Source of the DNA: Bacteroidota bacterium
Lineage (GTDB): Bacteria > Bacteroidota > Bacteroidia > 2-12-FULL-35-15
Assembly: GCA_017303895.1 (NCBI GenBank)
Contig: JAFLBF010000001.1
Span: 124,001-188,000, forward strand
Direction of reading: 5' to 3'
DNA: 64,000 bases
Shown here: positions 7,582 through 17,380 of the stretch, piece by piece
Position numbering within the stretch: position 1 is the first letter of the stretch
Layout: each line of letters opens with the position of its first letter
Notes under the pieces: generated by a model
Seen by the model: only the letters and a program-made list of their open reading frames with translations
Told to the model about the DNA's origin: nothing
Databases searched by the model: none
Position numbers and translations under genes: made by a program

Positions 7582-8535
7582 ATGAAACAGGCCTACAAAA
7601 TTTTTCTGTTTATCATCTGCTTTATTTCATTAAAACCCGTTCAGGCTCAAGATCCTGAGTTCACACAATTCTATGCCAATCCCTTGTATTTAAATCCAGC
7701 TTTTGCCGGATCGAATATTTGTCCGCGCATTACTATGAACTACAGAAATCAATGGCCGGGGATTTCAGGTACGTATGTTACTACAAGTATTTCAGCCGAC
7801 CGTTTTGTATATGGAATAAAAAGTGGAATTGGAATATTGGTGATGAATGATAGAGCAGGACAAGGAACATTAAATACAACGAACATTAGCGGGATCTACT
7901 CCTATCAATGGCGACCGACTCGTAGCTTTGCAATTAATGTTGGATTTCAAGCAACTTACGGACAAAAGAAGATCGACTGGAGCAAACTTACTTTTGGTGA
8001 TATGATCGATGATCGAAGAGGCTTTGTAAAAAACACCGAAGAAATACCAGGAAGAAGTCAACGTTCATTTGTCGATATTTCAGCAGGGGCAGTAGGTTTC
8101 AGCAAACGCTTTTTTATCGGATTTGCAGCCCATCATTTGAATGAACCGGATGAAGGATTGATATACAGCAGTAAATTACCTAGAAAATATACTGCTCATG
8201 CCGGTGCAATTATTCCCGTTGGTGACAAAAACAGTGAAACAACCATTTCCCCGAACATATTATACCAGCAACAACAAGATTTCAGACAATTGAATTTAGG
8301 GGTTTACATCACAAAGGGATCGTTGGTGGGTGGATTATGGTATAGAAATCAGGATTCATTTATTGTCTTATTGGGATTACAACATGGGATATTCAAAATT
8401 GGGTATAGTTATGATGTAACCGTTTCCAAATTAACAAATGCAACTGCGGGTTCACATGAAGTTTCCTTAGGAATGCAGTTTACTTGCAAGAAACCAAAAC
8501 CAAAATACCGTCCGGGCGTCTGCCCAAGTTTTTAA
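7582..8535 (+). CDS. PorP/SprF-family outer-membrane protein
   Basis: PorP/SprF proteins are outer-membrane beta barrels of the type IX secretion and gliding machinery; several act as partners for particular secreted adhesins with type B C-terminal signals. The 317-residue product has a signal peptide cleaved near VQAQ and then the family hallmark DPEFTQFYANPLYLNPAFAG, followed by NYRNQWPG. Barrel strands run to the C-terminus, where a Lys/Pro-rich tail (KKPKPKYRPG) follows. It sits 55 bases after the anti-sigma-like gene and is probably in the same operon as the ECF sigma factor. It is a paralogue of the gene at 46805-47839. Its own cargo is not adjacent; the nearest type B cargo protein is at 11531-15094. 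Confidence 0.88.
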   Translation: MKQAYKIFLFIICFISLKPVQAQDPEFTQFYANPLYLNPAFAGSNICPRITMNYRNQWPGISGTYVTTSISADRFVYGIKSGIGILVMNDRAGQGTLNTTNISGIYSYQWRPTRSFAINVGFQATYGQKKIDWSKLTFGDMIDDRRGFVKNTEEIPGRSQRSFVDISAGAVGFSKRFFIGFAAHHLNEPDEGLIYSSKLPRKYTAHAGAIIPVGDKNSETTISPNILYQQQQDFRQLNLGVYITKGSLVGGLWYRNQDSFIVLLGLQHGIFKIGYSYDVTVSKLTNATAGSHEVSLGMQFTCKKPKPKYRPGVCPSF

Positions 8536-8562
8536 TTGTTTTGGTCTGTTTAGAGAGCAGAA

Positions 8563-8592
8563 AAGCCCTTTCGTTGAATAACGAAAGGGCTT
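8563..8592. terminator. Bidirectional terminator
   Basis: A 13-base perfect stem AAGCCCTTTCGTT / AACGAAAGGGCTT around loop GAAT lies between the converging porP/sprF-like gene and the M1 aminopeptidase gene and can serve both. Confidence 0.8.
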
Positions 8593-8614
8593 CCTGTTTT
8601 ATATGATTCATAAA

Positions 8615-11302
8615 TCAATTTATTCCATTATAAATGTCCAATAGTTTTTGTCTTTGTGCTTTCGCATTTTCTATTTCCGATTCCAGCTCTTGAGTCCCAC
8701 CTGCATTTGGATTAGCAGAACGAATGTCTTTTAACTTTTGACTTGCTTTGGCTTCTCTATCTTCATACATAACAGACAGATCTTTAATACTTTTCTTAGC
8801 ATAATAAGCAACCCATTTACTTGTTCCATCTGCTTTAGCGATAGATGCAAGCAATTCTGCTCCGGAGTTAACAGTCTCCTCTTTTTTTACATTCTTCAAA
8901 AAGGAACCATATAAAGTAACGAATCCAATTTTTGAAAATCCGGTAAACTGATCATTGGCCTTCACAAAGAATGCATTATTTTCATCTGAACCATAAGTAG
9001 CATAGAGATCGCAAATGGCGAACAATACATCGTTATTTTTTTCATTCTCGTATTGCTTCGCATAGCTCATCCCTTGTTTCGGATCACTTTTAGCAATAGC
9101 TGACAGAGAAGCACCCAAAACAGAATACGATTTGTCATTCAAACCATTCTTATATAATTGATCAATGTCTTCTCCCTTATAATTGGCAGATAAATAATAG
9201 ATCGCTTCCGTTCTTACACGAGATTTTGTATCCGTTGCTGCTATCGTCATCAATTTAGCTCTCAGATCAGGATAGGTAGAAATATCCATTTTCTTGATGT
9301 AGCCTATCGCCTCAACCCGGATATACCAGAATTTATCATCCAAAGCCTTCACAATAGTTGCTTTCGAAATAGAATCATTTACTTTCGAAAGTTGTTCAAG
9401 TGCTTCATATCTATCTAAGAATAACGGTGCATTATTATATTGATAGGCCCATTCTTTATTGGTCTTCTTTTCATACTTCGTACACAAAAGCATCTTTTCC
9501 GCATCTACATTTACCAGTTCCGGTTTTGCTATTACATCAAAATCAAACGTTTGATCCGCCTTTGTCATAACAATTTTTTTACGATCTACTTTGCCATTAA
9601 TATACACATCAACATACATCGGGATCCTGAAAAGAGGAGTTTTAGAAAAATCTTGCACTTGTTTTATCTGCACCATTAGTTTTTTTGCTGTTTCATCATA
9701 ATTGCTTTGAATGATGAGATCGGGATGTCCACTCGACAAAAACCATTGATTGAAGAACCAGTTCAGATCCTCACCTGTAACCTGCTCAAAGGCAAGACGA
9801 AGTTGATGGATCTCAACCGATGTATATTTATTTGTCTCAAGGTATAATTTCAAAGAAGCAAAGAATGCGTCATCGCCAACATATTTTCTTAGCATATGCA
9901 AAACTTGCCCACCTTTATTATAACTATGACCATCAAACATGTCTTCTTTATCATCGAATTGAAAACGGATCAAAGGAACTTGTTTACGAGCAGACTCCGC
10001 CAAATAACCGGCTCTTGATTCCGCGCTATGTAGATCAGCCGCATCTTTTCCATACTTATATTCTTCCCACAAATATTCTCCATAAGTTGCAAAAGATTCA
10101 TTTAAAGGTAAATTGCTCCATGATTCACAAGTAACAAGATCGCCAAACCATTGATGAAATAACTCATGTGCAATAACATCTTCATTGTCATTATCCAACA
10201 TCTCTCGATCTGTTCTATTCAAAAACTCGCCATGCAGTGTTGCACTTGTATTTTCCATAGCACCTGAAACGTAGTCTCTTACAATAACCTGAGCATATTT
10301 ATTCCATGGATATTCTACGCCTAATTTATTTGAATAGAATTCTAACATTTCAGGAGTATTGCCGAAAATTGCTTTTGCATAAGGTTCGAATTCTTTCTCG
10401 AGATAATAGTTTACTTCTTTGCCTCTCCATTTACTATCTTTAATTACAGCAAATTCACCAATAGCCATCATAGTAAGATAAGGAGCATGAGGTAGATCCA
10501 TTTTCCAATAATCGGTACGTGTACCATCACCATTATCGAAAGAAGAAGCTAGTTCCCCATTCGAAAGTGTCGCAAATTTATTTTCAACAGTCATATAAAT
10601 TTCCTGAGTCATGCGTTCATTCGGCCTGTCAATGGTTGGATACCATGCCGAGCTGGATTGAGTTTCACCTTGTGTCCAGATCTGTTGAGGTTTATTTTTG
10701 TCCTTTCCGTCCGGATTAATGAAATAAAGTCCTTTATCATCTGTGATGGCTGCACTACCACCTTTTTTTAATTCATTCGGCTTTGCTATGTAATCAATAA
10801 AAATGGTGTATTGCTCTGTATTTTTATACTCTTTATCTAAATTGATGTTCAACACATCATTTTCGTAAGTGTACTTTAGAGGTGTATGCAGGGTTGTTTT
10901 GGTAATAACCGGCTCGACCTTTTTATTTTTTGAAGATGTTGGTGTTGACTCCTGCTCTTCTTTAATGGTAATTAACGCCACTTCTTTAATATCCATTCCT
11001 CTGGCATCCAATTGCAAAGTAGTAACCGGATAAAAGTATGGTTTAAGCGTGATCGTTGCTTTCCCATAGAGATATTGCTTAGTCCAATCAAACTTAACAT
11101 CCAATTTCGTATGAATAATATCATTCACCCGACTGGATGAAGCTTGATACAATTCGGGCTCGGGTGTTTTTGCAACTGCTTGTATTGTATCCAAATTAAT
11201 GACCGCCAGATCATCATTATTAGTGGAAGACTTTTTTAACAGGTCGCACGAACCAACTAAAATAGAAAGTGATGCAACAAATAAGAATTTTTTAAAAATC
11301 AT
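8615..11302 (-). CDS. M1-family zinc aminopeptidase, lipoprotein
   Basis: An 895-residue aminopeptidase N-type enzyme that removes N-terminal residues from peptides, here probably tethered in the envelope: the start at 11302 gives a short signal with lipobox LVGSC (Cys19). The exopeptidase motif GAMEN lies near residue 348 and the zinc site HELFH at 379-383, with the distal zinc Glu in the following NESFATYGEY segment. After the catalytic domain the C-terminal third (about 600-890) is helical with HEAT-like repeats containing phrases such as DDKFWYIRVEAIGYI. An in-frame ATG 23 codons upstream would bury the signal peptide, so it is rejected. The gene stands alone on the minus strand between the terminator at 8563 and a divergent intergenic region. 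Confidence 0.93.
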   Translation of the reverse strand: MIFKKFLFVASLSILVGSCDLLKKSSTNNDDLAVINLDTIQAVAKTPEPELYQASSSRVNDIIHTKLDVKFDWTKQYLYGKATITLKPYFYPVTTLQLDARGMDIKEVALITIKEEQESTPTSSKNKKVEPVITKTTLHTPLKYTYENDVLNINLDKEYKNTEQYTIFIDYIAKPNELKKGGSAAITDDKGLYFINPDGKDKNKPQQIWTQGETQSSSAWYPTIDRPNERMTQEIYMTVENKFATLSNGELASSFDNGDGTRTDYWKMDLPHAPYLTMMAIGEFAVIKDSKWRGKEVNYYLEKEFEPYAKAIFGNTPEMLEFYSNKLGVEYPWNKYAQVIVRDYVSGAMENTSATLHGEFLNRTDREMLDNDNEDVIAHELFHQWFGDLVTCESWSNLPLNESFATYGEYLWEEYKYGKDAADLHSAESRAGYLAESARKQVPLIRFQFDDKEDMFDGHSYNKGGQVLHMLRKYVGDDAFFASLKLYLETNKYTSVEIHQLRLAFEQVTGEDLNWFFNQWFLSSGHPDLIIQSNYDETAKKLMVQIKQVQDFSKTPLFRIPMYVDVYINGKVDRKKIVMTKADQTFDFDVIAKPELVNVDAEKMLLCTKYEKKTNKEWAYQYNNAPLFLDRYEALEQLSKVNDSISKATIVKALDDKFWYIRVEAIGYIKKMDISTYPDLRAKLMTIAATDTKSRVRTEAIYYLSANYKGEDIDQLYKNGLNDKSYSVLGASLSAIAKSDPKQGMSYAKQYENEKNNDVLFAICDLYATYGSDENNAFFVKANDQFTGFSKIGFVTLYGSFLKNVKKEETVNSGAELLASIAKADGTSKWVAYYAKKSIKDLSVMYEDREAKASQKLKDIRSANPNAGGTQELESEIENAKAQRQKLLDIYNGIN

Positions 11303-11530
11303 TGAAATAAATATTTGATCAAAGATTGCCAAAATAATGGTCATTTCCAATAGCCAAACATTACTATGCACGCATAATACAGCTTGTTTCTACTGAAAAT
11401 TAAGGCTCAAAGACAAAAATAATAATGAAAATATTTAATGCTTTTTCTGAAACCCTTTAAATATAATAGCGTTAAACCACACAAGTTCTTAATTTATTGT
11501 TCACATTTTTAAAAGAAACGGAGGTCTATC

Positions 11531-14500
11531 ATGAAACCATTCACTACACTCAGGGTTTTCGCAATGATAAGTTTCTTAATATTATTCATTCAATCACAAA
11601 ATGAAGCTTATGCATCGCACGCACAAAGTGCCGATATAACCTATCAATGCTTAGGCGGCAATCAATACCAGGTATCTCTCTCCTTTTATCGTGACTGCGC
11701 AGGCGTTGCAGCGCCAAATACAGCCACAATAGATATATCTTCAGCATCTTGTGGTCAGAATCTTACCTTAACACTTAACCGGATACAAGGAACCGGAATT
11801 GAAGTTTCGCCCATCTGCGCTCAAATGAATACACAGTGCAGTGGTGGACAATATCCGGGAGTTCAAGAATACATATATAGAGGCATTATAACATTACCTA
11901 TGCAGTGTACCGACTGGGTAATGAGTTTCAGCCTATGTTGCAGAAATTCATCGATCGGAACGATCTTGAATCCTGCCTCAGAGAACATATACGTTGAAGC
12001 ACATTTAAACAATTTGAACTTCCCTTGCAATAGCTCACCCACATTTTCCAATCCACCTATCCCTTTTGTTTGTGTAGGACAACCCTATTGTTTCAATAAT
12101 GGTTCATTCGATGCTGATGGGGACTCTTTATCTTATACGCTTATAGCTCCATATACCAGTGCAACTACAAATGTTAATTATATCAGTCCTTATTCCGAAT
12201 CACAACCTTTAGCATCTTTACCTGCTGTTACCTTTAATAGTAATACCGGAGATATGTGCATGACACCAACTCAATTACAAGTAACAGTGTTTGCGGTATT
12301 GGTTCAGGAATGGAGAAATGGCTTATTAGTAGGTAGTGTCATGAGAGATATTCAGCTTAGAACGATCACATGTACTAATAATAATCCATATGTAAGTGGG
12401 ATCAACAACACTAATCAATATACACTTACTGCATGTGCCGGTTTACCAATAAACTTTAACATCAACACATTTGATGTGGATGCTACCCAGAATGTTTCGA
12501 TCAATTGGAATAATGGTATTGCAGGAGCAAATTTCACATCAAATGGAGGTAGCAGACCAACAGCAACATTCAACTGGACACCAACTGCAGCTGATATAAG
12601 CACCGCATCACATTGCTTCACGGTAACTGTACAAGATGATAATTGTCCTTATAATGGTAGTCAGACCTTCTCTTTTTGTATTACTGTAACAGGAATAGCT
12701 TTGAATATTAATTCTACAAACGCTAACTGTGGTGCATCGAATGGAACGGCAAGTGTACAAATTACATCGGGTAATGGTCCGTTTAATTATCAATGGCTAC
12801 CAAATGGTGGAGTCAATGCCAATGCAACCGGATTACAAGCAGGCACATATACTGTAACCGTAAGTAATTCTGCCGGTTGCTCTAGCAGTGCTACAACTGT
12901 CGTGGGAGCAGGTCCGGCACCGGGCAATATTCTCATCAGCAGTACAAATGTGAGCTGTTTCGGAGCAAATAATGGTAGTATCACAGCCAATGTGAATGGA
13001 GGACAACAACCATATACATACGCTTGGTCGAATGGTGCAACTACAGCTACTGTAAATAATCTTGCTCCCGGAACATATACATTTACTGTTACTACTGCTA
13101 ATGGCTGTATTAGCACTGCAACAAGCACTATTACTCAACCATCTGCAGCACTAACATATACATCGAGCTTTACCAATACACTATGCTTTAATGGCAATAC
13201 AGGAAATGCCAGTGTAAATGTATCGGGAGGAACAGCTCCCTACAACTACACATGGAACACAATACCTGTGCAAACAAGTTCAACTGCCAATAACTTAACC
13301 GCAGGAAACTACACTGTTACTATCACAGATAATAATGGTTGCAGTATTACTGCAAATTTCCAAATAAGTGAACCTCCTGCTCTGATCAGTAATGCTATGA
13401 TCGTAAGTAACATTACTTGTTATGGCCTGAATAATGGTCATGCAATTGTTGGTGGATCAGGGGGCACAGGAGCATACACCTATTCATGGAATACTACTCC
13501 TATTCAAAGTACTCAAAGTATAACAGGTTTGGCAGCAGGGAACTACATTGCAACAATCACCGATGCAAATAATTGTACATCTACATCGAGTATTACCATT
13601 ACCGAACCCGCTCAATTGAGCATGAGTACGGCTGGATTTCCTGTTAGCTGTAATGGCTTCTCTGACGGACAAGCTGTTGTGATACCATCAGGAGGAACTC
13701 CGAGTTATTCCTATCAATGGCTACCGAATGGAGGCACCGGAGCGAGTGCAACAGGACTTTCACCGGGAACATATAATATCACAGTAACTGATGCCAATGG
13801 ATGTCAGTCAACCTCAGCAGTAAGCATCACCCAACCTGCACCTCTTACATTAGTAGCAACTGGTGGCACAACCATCTGCTTAGGTCAAAACACCACCATC
13901 AGTGCCAGTGCAACAGGAGGAAATGGCTCTTATGTTTATAACTGGACGGGTATCGGAACCGGAGCAACACAAACGGTTAGTCCGGTCGCTCCAACAAATT
14001 ATAATGTTATAGCTACTGATGCAAATGGATGTACAAGTAATATAGAAACAGTATCTATCAATGTTACTTCATTAACAGCGGCCAATTTAACTACCAGTCC
14101 GGCCGCCACTATCTGCAATGGCAATTCAGCAACATTATCTGCTATTGTATCCGGAAATACCGGACCGGTAACGATCAACTGGAGCAATAATCTTGGAACA
14201 GGAAGTGGACCATTTACCGTATATCCGAATACCAATACAAATTACACTGTTACCGTGACCGATGTTTGCAATAACAGTATCAGTTCTACTATACCAGTAA
14301 TTGTAAATCCATTACCTGTGATCAGTGTGTTGCCACAATCAGGAACAGCTTGCAGTGAAGTTACTTTACACTTTCAAGACAACTCAACTAGCAATAATGG
14401 GGCACAATACAATTGGACATTTGGAGATGGAAATAGTTCCAATGCAATTTCACCAAGCCACACTTATACACAAAGCGGAACGTATCCGGTTAATGTTTTT

Positions 14501-15094
14501 GTTACCTCAGCAACGGGTTGCACCAATTCACAAAGCACAACAGCAACTGTAACAGTGTATGCTCCTTCGAAAGCGCTATTTACCGCTGAAGCATTAGATG
14601 GTACAGTGATCAGTCCGGTGTATAAATTCTTGAACAATTCTGTGAATGCAGCAACTCACTACTGGACGTTTGGTGATGGATCCAATTCATCGATCTTAGA
14701 ACCTCAGCATACATACCCCGGAAAAGGAGAATACTTAGTAACATTGCATGTGTCGAGTAATGATGGCTGTAAAGATTCATTGACTATGCCAGTGGAAATA
14801 AAACCGGTGTTCACCATCTATATTCCAAATGCTTTTACACCTGATGGGAATGGAACGAATGATTTCTTTACGGCAAAAGGCCAAGAAATAACTGAATTTA
14901 GAATGATGATCTTCAACCGTTGGGGAGAATTGATCTTTGAGACAGATAATATTGAAAAAGGCTGGGATGGAAGAGCAAATGGAGGAGATGACATTGCCCA
15001 AGATGGTGTTTATGTTTATAAGATCGAGGTGCGTGATTTCAGAAACAAATATTACGATTACATGGGACATGTGACGCTCCTTGCAAGCAGATAA
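11531..15094 (+). CDS. T9SS type B cargo protein with SprB repeats
   Basis: A 1187-residue secreted, probably cell-surface adhesin. A signal peptide (to about residue 29) is followed by a Cys-rich N-terminal module (about 30-390) that includes DADGDSLSYTL and VGSVMRDIQL and is also present in the protein at 18649-21345. Then come about five SprB-type repeats (about 392-770), each with a C-x-G-x-x-(D/N)G opening and a GTYTVTVTDANGC-like ending, two Ig-like segments, two PKD domains with the hallmark WTFGDGNS and HTY (about 930-1090), and the gliding-type C-terminal domain (about 1098-1187) with IPNAFTPDGNGTNDFF, FNRWGELIF and GWDG. This C-terminal domain targets proteins through the type IX system. 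Length and repeats resemble SprB-like adhesins but it is far shorter than SprB of gliding flavobacteria. Confidence 0.9.
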   Translation: MKPFTTLRVFAMISFLILFIQSQNEAYASHAQSADITYQCLGGNQYQVSLSFYRDCAGVAAPNTATIDISSASCGQNLTLTLNRIQGTGIEVSPICAQMNTQCSGGQYPGVQEYIYRGIITLPMQCTDWVMSFSLCCRNSSIGTILNPASENIYVEAHLNNLNFPCNSSPTFSNPPIPFVCVGQPYCFNNGSFDADGDSLSYTLIAPYTSATTNVNYISPYSESQPLASLPAVTFNSNTGDMCMTPTQLQVTVFAVLVQEWRNGLLVGSVMRDIQLRTITCTNNNPYVSGINNTNQYTLTACAGLPINFNINTFDVDATQNVSINWNNGIAGANFTSNGGSRPTATFNWTPTAADISTASHCFTVTVQDDNCPYNGSQTFSFCITVTGIALNINSTNANCGASNGTASVQITSGNGPFNYQWLPNGGVNANATGLQAGTYTVTVSNSAGCSSSATTVVGAGPAPGNILISSTNVSCFGANNGSITANVNGGQQPYTYAWSNGATTATVNNLAPGTYTFTVTTANGCISTATSTITQPSAALTYTSSFTNTLCFNGNTGNASVNVSGGTAPYNYTWNTIPVQTSSTANNLTAGNYTVTITDNNGCSITANFQISEPPALISNAMIVSNITCYGLNNGHAIVGGSGGTGAYTYSWNTTPIQSTQSITGLAAGNYIATITDANNCTSTSSITITEPAQLSMSTAGFPVSCNGFSDGQAVVIPSGGTPSYSYQWLPNGGTGASATGLSPGTYNITVTDANGCQSTSAVSITQPAPLTLVATGGTTICLGQNTTISASATGGNGSYVYNWTGIGTGATQTVSPVAPTNYNVIATDANGCTSNIETVSINVTSLTAANLTTSPAATICNGNSATLSAIVSGNTGPVTINWSNNLGTGSGPFTVYPNTNTNYTVTVTDVCNNSISSTIPVIVNPLPVISVLPQSGTACSEVTLHFQDNSTSNNGAQYNWTFGDGNSSNAISPSHTYTQSGTYPVNVFVTSATGCTNSQSTTATVTVYAPSKALFTAEALDGTVISPVYKFLNNSVNAATHYWTFGDGSNSSILEPQHTYPGKGEYLVTLHVSSNDGCKDSLTMPVEIKPVFTIYIPNAFTPDGNGTNDFFTAKGQEITEFRMMIFNRWGELIFETDNIEKGWDGRANGGDDIAQDGVYVYKIEVRDFRNKYYDYMGHVTLLASR
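12700..13850 (+). repeat. Degenerate tandem repeats encoding SprB modules
   Basis: Five related units of about 70-80 codons encode SprB repeats. They share a Cys near the start, a GG-x-x-PY-x-Y-x-W core and a GTYTVTVTD-type end. Nucleotide similarity is only moderate, so this is old duplication, not a recent expansion. Confidence 0.75.
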
Positions 15095-15113
15095 TAAAAT
15101 AGAATTTAATACT

Positions 15114-15145
15114 AAAAAATCTAAGCCGTTTGGCTTAGATTTTTT
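15114..15145 (+). terminator. Rho-independent terminator
   Basis: A 14-base perfect stem (15114-15127 with 15132-15145) around loop GTTT ends in six T residues. It closes the surface-protein gene. A TAATTTTG box (15145-15152) at its edge could start the next gene at 15173. Confidence 0.85.
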
Positions 15146-15172
15146 AATTTTGAAGGACTTCAAACCATTCAA

Positions 15173-17380
15173 ATGAAAAAACTACTTTTTATTCTTTTCG
15201 CTGTTTTTATTTATACGACTGCTTCTTATTCGCAAAATAACAAAATAGACAGTTTGGAGAATTTATTATCTAAGGCGAAACATGACACCACAAAAGCAAG
15301 TTTACTCGCACAGATAGGATTTGAGTATAAAGTTTCTGAGCCCACGAAGGCAAAGGAATACGGAGAGAAAGCATTGGAGCTTTCACTAAAAGAAAAATAC
15401 CCACCAACAACAGCAGCCTCATACAATGTAATTGGCATATACTACTACATGACTCACGAAATGCCAATTGCAAGAAATTATTTTTTTAAAGCACTAAAAA
15501 TATATAAAGAATTAAACCACATTAAAGGTATCGCCAGCTGCTTAGGGAATATATCAAGCACTTACACTGAACAGACAATGTTTGACTCCGCTATTTATAT
15601 GCAAAAAGAAGCGTTGGAATTTAGTCTAAAAGTGAAAGATGAAAAAGGCATTGCAAATTCTTATCAGAATTTAGGAAACACTTATAACCTAAAAGGTGAC
15701 TATCAAATAGGTACCGAGTATCTTTTCAAAGCCTTAAAGATCTTTGAAAAAGTCAAACAGGATTATGGAATAGGCATGTGTTTATACAATATTTCCAGAG
15801 CTTTTTACATGCAAGAAAAGTTCAAGGAATCAGTAGATTATGCTCAAAAATGCCGTGAAAAAAGATTGAAAATCGGAGACAAAAGTGGTGTTGCACTGGC
15901 TTATGTAATGGAAGCAAGTGCATTAGAACAATTAAGAGAATATGAAAAAGCTGTTGAAACTGCACAAAAAGCAATTGCCATTCAGGAAGAGATTAATGAT
16001 GTATATGGACTACAGTTCTCCTACACTATCATTGCCAATGTTTCTTACAATCATTTTAAACAATATGATATTGCTTTAGAATATTATTTAAAATCCAGAA
16101 AAATTTCTGAAGAATCACAAAATTTTATGGCTCTCGCTAATATTGATTACAGTATAGGATCTATTCTTAGTTCAAAAGGGGATTATAAAAAAGCACTGGA
16201 ATATCATTTAAATTCACTGGATTTATCTAAAAAGCACGGACTCAAGCAAGAATATAAAGATGGTCTATTGGCCATTTCACAGACTTATTCAAATATGCGA
16301 CAATTTGATAAAGCATACGATTATCAAAGTCAGTATATTAAAATGAAAGACTCCTTGATCAATGAGTCTTCATCCAAACAGTTAAACGAACTACAAACGC
16401 TTTACGATACTGAAAAAAAACAAAAAGAGATTGAGCTCCTCACAAAAGAACAGGAAGTAAAAGATGCACGGATCGCCCGTCAGAACATCATTACCTATAC
16501 GATTGTTGCGGGATTGATATTAGTAGTTGTATTGGCTTTTATTTCATTCAAGCGTTATAGGGAAAAGAAGAAAGCAAACATCGAGATTACGCATCAAAAA
16601 GAGATCATTGAAGAAAAGAACAAAGAGATCCTTGATTCTATCCATTATGCCAAACGTATTCAGCGTGCATTACTTGCATCTGATAATCTACTGAAGAAAA
16701 ATCTTCCCGAGCATTTTGTGCTTTATAAACCAAAAGATATTGTGAGTGGTGATTTTTACTGGGCGCAACAAACCGGTGATGGCATGTTCTTACTCGCAAC
16801 ATGTGATTGTACCGGACATGGAGTTCCAGGAGCATTTATGAGTTTGTTAAATATTTCTAAACTAAATGAAGTAGTTGTAGAACGAAAGGTTCAACAACCT
16901 GACAAAGTGTTTGAAAATGTGCGGGAAGAGATCATCAAAGCATTGAATCCGGACGGAACCGATACCTATGCAAAGGATGGAATGGATGCTGTATTATGCG
17001 CATACGACTTTAAGAATATGAAATTGTCGTTTGCTGCTGCGAACAACCCCGTTATCATTATCCGTAACAACGAGATCATTGAATATAAAGCCAATAAATT
17101 CCCTGTTGGATTGCATCAAGGAGAAGTTAAACCATTTACACTTCATACTATTGATATTCAAAAAGGGGATTGTATCTACACTTTCACAGATGGATTCCCT
17201 GATCAATTCGGAGGCGATAAAGGGAAGAAACTAATGAGTAAAAATTTCAAGGAATTACTACTTAAAGAACACCAAAATACTCTTCAACAACAAAAAGAAA
17301 ATCTAAACAATGTATTCGAAAGCTGGAAGGGTTTGCTTGAACAAGTAGATGACGTACTTGTTATTGGAGTTCGAGTATAG
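15173..17380 (+). CDS. TPR-transmembrane-SpoIIE (PP2C-type) phosphatase
   Basis: A 735-residue signalling protein. After a signal peptide (about 1-20) there are some eight tetratricopeptide repeats (about 25-400), a coiled coil (about 395-435), one transmembrane helix (about 438-458), a second coiled coil with HQKEIIEEKNKEI, the linker DSIHYAKRIQRALL typical of Bacteroidota SpoIIE proteins, and a PP2C-like SpoIIE domain (about 512-735). The metal-binding motifs are visible: KPKDIVSGDFYW, DCTGHGVPGAFMS, DGMDAVLC and YTFTDGFPDQFGG. So an extracytoplasmic TPR sensor probably controls a cytoplasmic Ser/Thr phosphatase that would act on an anti-sigma-antagonist-type protein. No such partner lies in the window. 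Its stop codon directly abuts that of the convergent gene at 17381, with no terminator between. Confidence 0.9.
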   Translation: MKKLLFILFAVFIYTTASYSQNNKIDSLENLLSKAKHDTTKASLLAQIGFEYKVSEPTKAKEYGEKALELSLKEKYPPTTAASYNVIGIYYYMTHEMPIARNYFFKALKIYKELNHIKGIASCLGNISSTYTEQTMFDSAIYMQKEALEFSLKVKDEKGIANSYQNLGNTYNLKGDYQIGTEYLFKALKIFEKVKQDYGIGMCLYNISRAFYMQEKFKESVDYAQKCREKRLKIGDKSGVALAYVMEASALEQLREYEKAVETAQKAIAIQEEINDVYGLQFSYTIIANVSYNHFKQYDIALEYYLKSRKISEESQNFMALANIDYSIGSILSSKGDYKKALEYHLNSLDLSKKHGLKQEYKDGLLAISQTYSNMRQFDKAYDYQSQYIKMKDSLINESSSKQLNELQTLYDTEKKQKEIELLTKEQEVKDARIARQNIITYTIVAGLILVVVLAFISFKRYREKKKANIEITHQKEIIEEKNKEILDSIHYAKRIQRALLASDNLLKKNLPEHFVLYKPKDIVSGDFYWAQQTGDGMFLLATCDCTGHGVPGAFMSLLNISKLNEVVVERKVQQPDKVFENVREEIIKALNPDGTDTYAKDGMDAVLCAYDFKNMKLSFAAANNPVIIIRNNEIIEYKANKFPVGLHQGEVKPFTLHTIDIQKGDCIYTFTDGFPDQFGGDKGKKLMSKNFKELLLKEHQNTLQQQKENLNNVFESWKGLLEQVDDVLVIGVRV

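Noticed and set aside
12700-13850. Repeated DNA units that might look like a CRISPR or other short-repeat array
   Set aside because: They are diverged coding repeats of 70-80 codons inside one gene, with conserved protein motifs, not identical short repeats with spacers.
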